Part shown: positions 62,390-64,000 of the stretch, piece after piece
Layout of the letters: every line of letters starts with the position of its first letter
Numbering within the stretch: position 1 is the first letter of the stretch
From: Abditibacteriaceae bacterium
GTDB taxonomy: Bacteria; Armatimonadota; Abditibacteriia; Abditibacteriales; Abditibacteriaceae
Direction: 5' to 3'
Assembly: GCA_019239895.1 (NCBI GenBank)
Contig: JAFAZH010000036.1
Coordinates: forward strand, 149,960 to 213,959
Length of the DNA stretch: 64,000 bases
Position numbers and translations under genes: made by a program
Notes under the pieces: model-generated
What the model saw: the letters and a program-made list of their open reading frames with translations, nothing else
Told to the model about the DNA's origin: nothing
The model's database searches: none

Positions 62390-62641
62390 GTCTTCGGTTG
62401 GAGTTCTCTGGCCCACATCATCAATAGCATAAGTTGGGCCTGGCACCTCAAGCCCAACTGCATTAGCAGGGGTGTTTTCTGTTTGGGCTTCCAGTGGAAT
62501 ACGGTCACTGGATTCACCTTCCCCGCGCTGTAAATCGGCCTGCACCGAGTAATCTATCGCCTGCCCCGCTACCTCGGTGGCCTGATCTGTAGCGCCTGCA
62601 CCTTCTTCGACGGCTTTATCGGCTGTTCCTGGTTCTTGCAT
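62384..62641 (-). CDS. Small acidic protein, 85 aa, unknown
   Basis: MQEPGTADKAVEEGAGATDQ is hydrophilic and acidic, with no membrane segment or Cys. The remainder (LQRGEGESSDRIPLEAQ, VPGPTYAIDDVG) looks intrinsically disordered. GGGAGACC before the ATG supports translation. No family recognised; possibly a stress or unfolded accessory protein, though this is a guess from composition only. Confidence 0.55.
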   Translation of the reverse strand: MQEPGTADKAVEEGAGATDQATEVAGQAIDYSVQADLQRGEGESSDRIPLEAQTENTPANAVGLEVPGPTYAIDDVGQRTPTEDS

Positions 62642-62699
62642 TTTGGTCTCCCTTTATGGCATTGTTAGCAAACCCTTGTGCAAATGTTGTGTCGAAAAA

Positions 62700-62851
62700 T
62701 AGGCCGGGCCTGTAAAAGACCCGGCAGGAAGGCTAAAGCCAGCCGTCCTCGCGGACGGGACAAGGTAGGGGCATGATTCATCGTACCCTATGGCGTCCAA
62801 AGAACGCTTGGCCAACGGCCTTCCTGCCGGGTCTTTTACAGGCCCGGCCTA
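62700..62851. mobile_element. 152-bp element with 34-bp perfect inverted repeats (MITE-like)
   Basis: Arms 62700-62733 and 62818-62851 are exact reverse complements over 34 bases (TAGGCCGGGCCTGTAAAAGA...). The 84-base core is not palindromic and carries no ORF. Long perfect terminal repeats around a short non-coding core are MITE-like. No target duplication is evident. Confidence 0.65.
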
Positions 62852-62868
62852 GCTAATCAAAATTTTAG

Positions 62869-62897
62869 TTGACAACTCTGGAAAGCTGCTTTATAAT
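62869..62897 (+). promoter_or_regulatory. Perfect-consensus sigma-70 promoter with no downstream gene on this strand
   Basis: TTGACA at 62869-62874 and TATAAT at 62892-62897 with an exact 17-base spacer. It faces the end of the SDR gene at 62958 on the opposite strand, so transcription would be antisense to it. Confidence 0.75.
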
Positions 62898-62903
62898 TTT
62901 ACC

Positions 62904-62933
62904 AACGGTTTCATTAGGTATAGTGAAAACGTT
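62904..62933. promoter_or_regulatory. Operator-like 30-bp palindrome beside the promoter
   Basis: AACGGTTTCA (62904-62913) and TGAAAACGTT (62924-62933) are inverted arms with one mismatch, separated by 10 bases. The site lies just after the -10 box, over the likely start point, the position expected for repression. No repressor gene is nearby. Confidence 0.6.
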
Positions 62934-62941
62934 ATGGATAG

Positions 62942-62972
62942 CAGATGGGTGCATAGCTCAAGCACCCATCTG
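62942..62972. repeat. Perfect 10-bp hairpin at the 3' end of the SDR gene
   Basis: CAGATGGGTG (62942-62951) pairs with CACCCATCTG (62963-62972) around an 11-base loop. It spans the stop codon of the SDR. The stem would also form in any transcript from the promoter at 62869. Confidence 0.65.
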
Positions 62973-63713
62973 GGTGATGCGACCACCAGTTACGGGTAGA
63001 TAAGCGCCAGTGACATAAGCGGCGAGATCGCTGAGGAAGAAGACGCAGGCGTTACCAATTTCCTCGGCGCTACCATGACGACGTAGGGGCAGCGATTTAG
63101 CGAAGTTCTGCGAACCTTGAGAATTGGTGTCTACGTTTTCAGTGACCATCCAGCCGGGAGCGACCATATTGACGGTAATATTCTCCGGTCCTAACTCGTT
63201 AGCCAGAGAACGAGAAATGCCGACCATCGCGCCTTTGCCTGCCATGTAGACCGACCACCGCTCCGGGGCCATGTTCCACAGTTCAGTGACGATGTTCACG
63301 ATGCGTCCGCCACCCTGTTCGCGCATAATAGGCCGCGCCGCACGCATGGTATTGAGGACAGCCTTGCAGCCATAGTCGAATGAGTTGGCATAATCATCCA
63401 AAGTTGCTGCGTCGAAAGTCCCCTCCTGGCGACCCGCGATGGCGTTATTGATAACTCCATCCAGACGACCAAAGGTGCTCATGATGTCTTTTGTCATGGC
63501 TTCGACCGCAGCACTATCACGCACATCGGCCTGAAATAGCTGTGCTTTAATACCCTTTTGAGTTACCTCAGACGCCACGGCTTCGGCTTTATCCTGGCTG
63601 TGTGAATAGTTAATGGCGATGGTGGCACCTTCACGGGCGAGGACACGCACAACGGACGCGCCGATACCGCGTGCACCGCCCGTAACTAACACAACTTTAT
63701 TTTCTAAAAGCAT
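62958..63713 (-). CDS. SDR family oxidoreductase (3-oxoacyl-ACP reductase-like)
   Basis: A 251-aa SDR. Cofactor motif TGGARGIG is at 11-18, NNAIAG replaces NNAG, and YMAGK supplies Tyr/Lys. The residue 13 positions before the Tyr, normally Ser, is Thr (NIVTELWN). AAGGAGAAACC precedes the ATG, a strong binding site. No operon partner is visible; the opposite strand carries the orphan promoter. Confidence 0.87.
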   Translation of the reverse strand: MLLENKVVLVTGGARGIGASVVRVLAREGATIAINYSHSQDKAEAVASEVTQKGIKAQLFQADVRDSAAVEAMTKDIMSTFGRLDGVINNAIAGRQEGTFDAATLDDYANSFDYGCKAVLNTMRAARPIMREQGGGRIVNIVTELWNMAPERWSVYMAGKGAMVGISRSLANELGPENITVNMVAPGWMVTENVDTNSQGSQNFAKSLPLRRHGSAEEIGNACVFFLSDLAAYVTGAYLPVTGGRITQMGA

Positions 63714-63866
63714 GGTTTCTCCTTAAGGTGAGACAATTGGAAATTGGGATTTAGTATGGATGTTTCGGTGCTTTTTTGCACGCGTACTTAGGCTCTGCTT
63801 AACATCCGTGAGCTATAGAATCGAAATTGAGATGAACTTGTCTCTCTGCTAAGATAATTCAACTTG
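63714..63866. other. Gap upstream of the SDR, nothing recognised
   Basis: About 150 bases with no gene, clear promoter or hairpin. It contains the SDR upstream region and the flank of the transposase remnant. Confidence 0.4.
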
Positions 63867-63998
63867 CTACCGAAGTAGACACTCAATGGAGAATGCCAGC
63901 AGGAAGCAGACCACCTTGAGCACAAAACCTTGTGGTGTCACCGCATGAATATGCTTGGGAAAGCGGGCGGTAAGTTGGCTAAAGCTGGTCTCGATCCG
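63867..63998 (-). pseudogene. Transposase C-terminal fragment (IS982-like), runs off the window edge
   Basis: Minus strand, from the right edge: RIETSFSQLTARFPKHIHAV then TPQGFVLKVVCFLLAFSIEC, LLR and TAG. R-I-E-T-x-F-S-Q-L is the region around the catalytic Glu of IS982-family DDE transposases. Only the last 43 codons are inside the window, so it is not known whether the gene is intact or broken. No terminal inverted repeat was found between 63714 and 63866. Confidence 0.65.
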
Positions 63999-64000
63999 TT

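Noticed and set aside
62935..62997. 20-codon frame after the orphan promoter
   Set aside because: No ribosome binding site, and it runs through the hairpin and the end of the opposite gene. More likely chance.

Overview
The window is chromosomal DNA from a diderm (Gram-negative type) bacterium of moderate GC content. It has a complete RND efflux operon with adaptor, permease and TolC-type channel, a lipobox lipoprotein and several Sec-type secreted proteins. It also has many carbohydrate and sugar-acid oxidoreductases (five SDRs, two Zn-alcohol dehydrogenases, a Gfo/Idh/MocA enzyme, an L-galactose-dehydrogenase-like aldo/keto reductase) and an unusually rich set of intergenic palindromic repeats. 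This fits a heterotrophic soil lineage such as Armatimonadota or a Chloroflexota/Acidobacteria-like group. That placement is inferred from content only; no rRNA or marker gene is present. No tRNA, rRNA, CRISPR array or replication origin was seen.

Layout. 1-0.43 kb: 3' end of a polysaccharide lyase family 8 gene. 7.24-0.59 kb (minus): a six-gene operon (unknown 554-aa protein, GCS2-type glutamate ligase, gamma-glutamyl hydrolase-type amidotransferase, L-galactose-dehydrogenase-like reductase, cyclase, Zn-dehydrogenase) behind a structured leader with a terminator-like hairpin. 7.7-8.2 kb: OsmC. 8.4-20.6 kb (plus): a tightly spaced run of ten genes. It starts with an EAL c-di-GMP phosphodiesterase and continues with a D-apiose dehydrogenase-like enzyme, a D-apionate lactonase-like protein, SDR, GHMP kinase, cyclase, a ribulose-phosphate epimerase/hydroxyacid dehydrogenase fusion, Zn-dehydrogenase, NAD-epimerase and a secreted glycosidase-like protein. 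This is the best candidate for an incompletely described sugar pathway, probably for a branched pentose such as apiose.

20.8-29 kb: quinone oxidoreductase, secreted SGNH hydrolase, secreted amidase, HPr-kinase-like protein preceded by a 14-codon leader ORF, and a secreted M16 peptidase. 29-34 kb: small lipoprotein, membrane and unknown proteins, then L-serine dehydratase. 34.4-45.3 kb: MarR regulator and fibronectin-III protein, divergent from an MFS exporter and an RND operon whose adaptor is about twice the usual size. 45.6-52.8 kb: WD40 protein, SDR-SDR-TIM-barrel sugar operon, GNAT, SDR, and a tandem alpha/beta hydrolase. 52.9-55.1 kb: a two-gene ATPase-HNH module of the Septu (PtuA/PtuB) antiphage type. 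55.2-64 kb: acyl-CoA synthetase-like protein, secreted proteins, Ser/Thr kinase, exonuclease III, an SDR, and a transposase remnant at the right edge.

Two features stand out at the DNA level. First, many families of long imperfect inverted repeats fill the gaps. Two of them lie inside coding sequences, and one forms the linker of the epimerase-dehydrogenase fusion. Second, a perfect-consensus sigma-70 promoter with an operator-like palindrome at 62.87-62.93 kb points at no gene and sits between a 152-bp inverted-repeat element and an SDR in the opposite direction.
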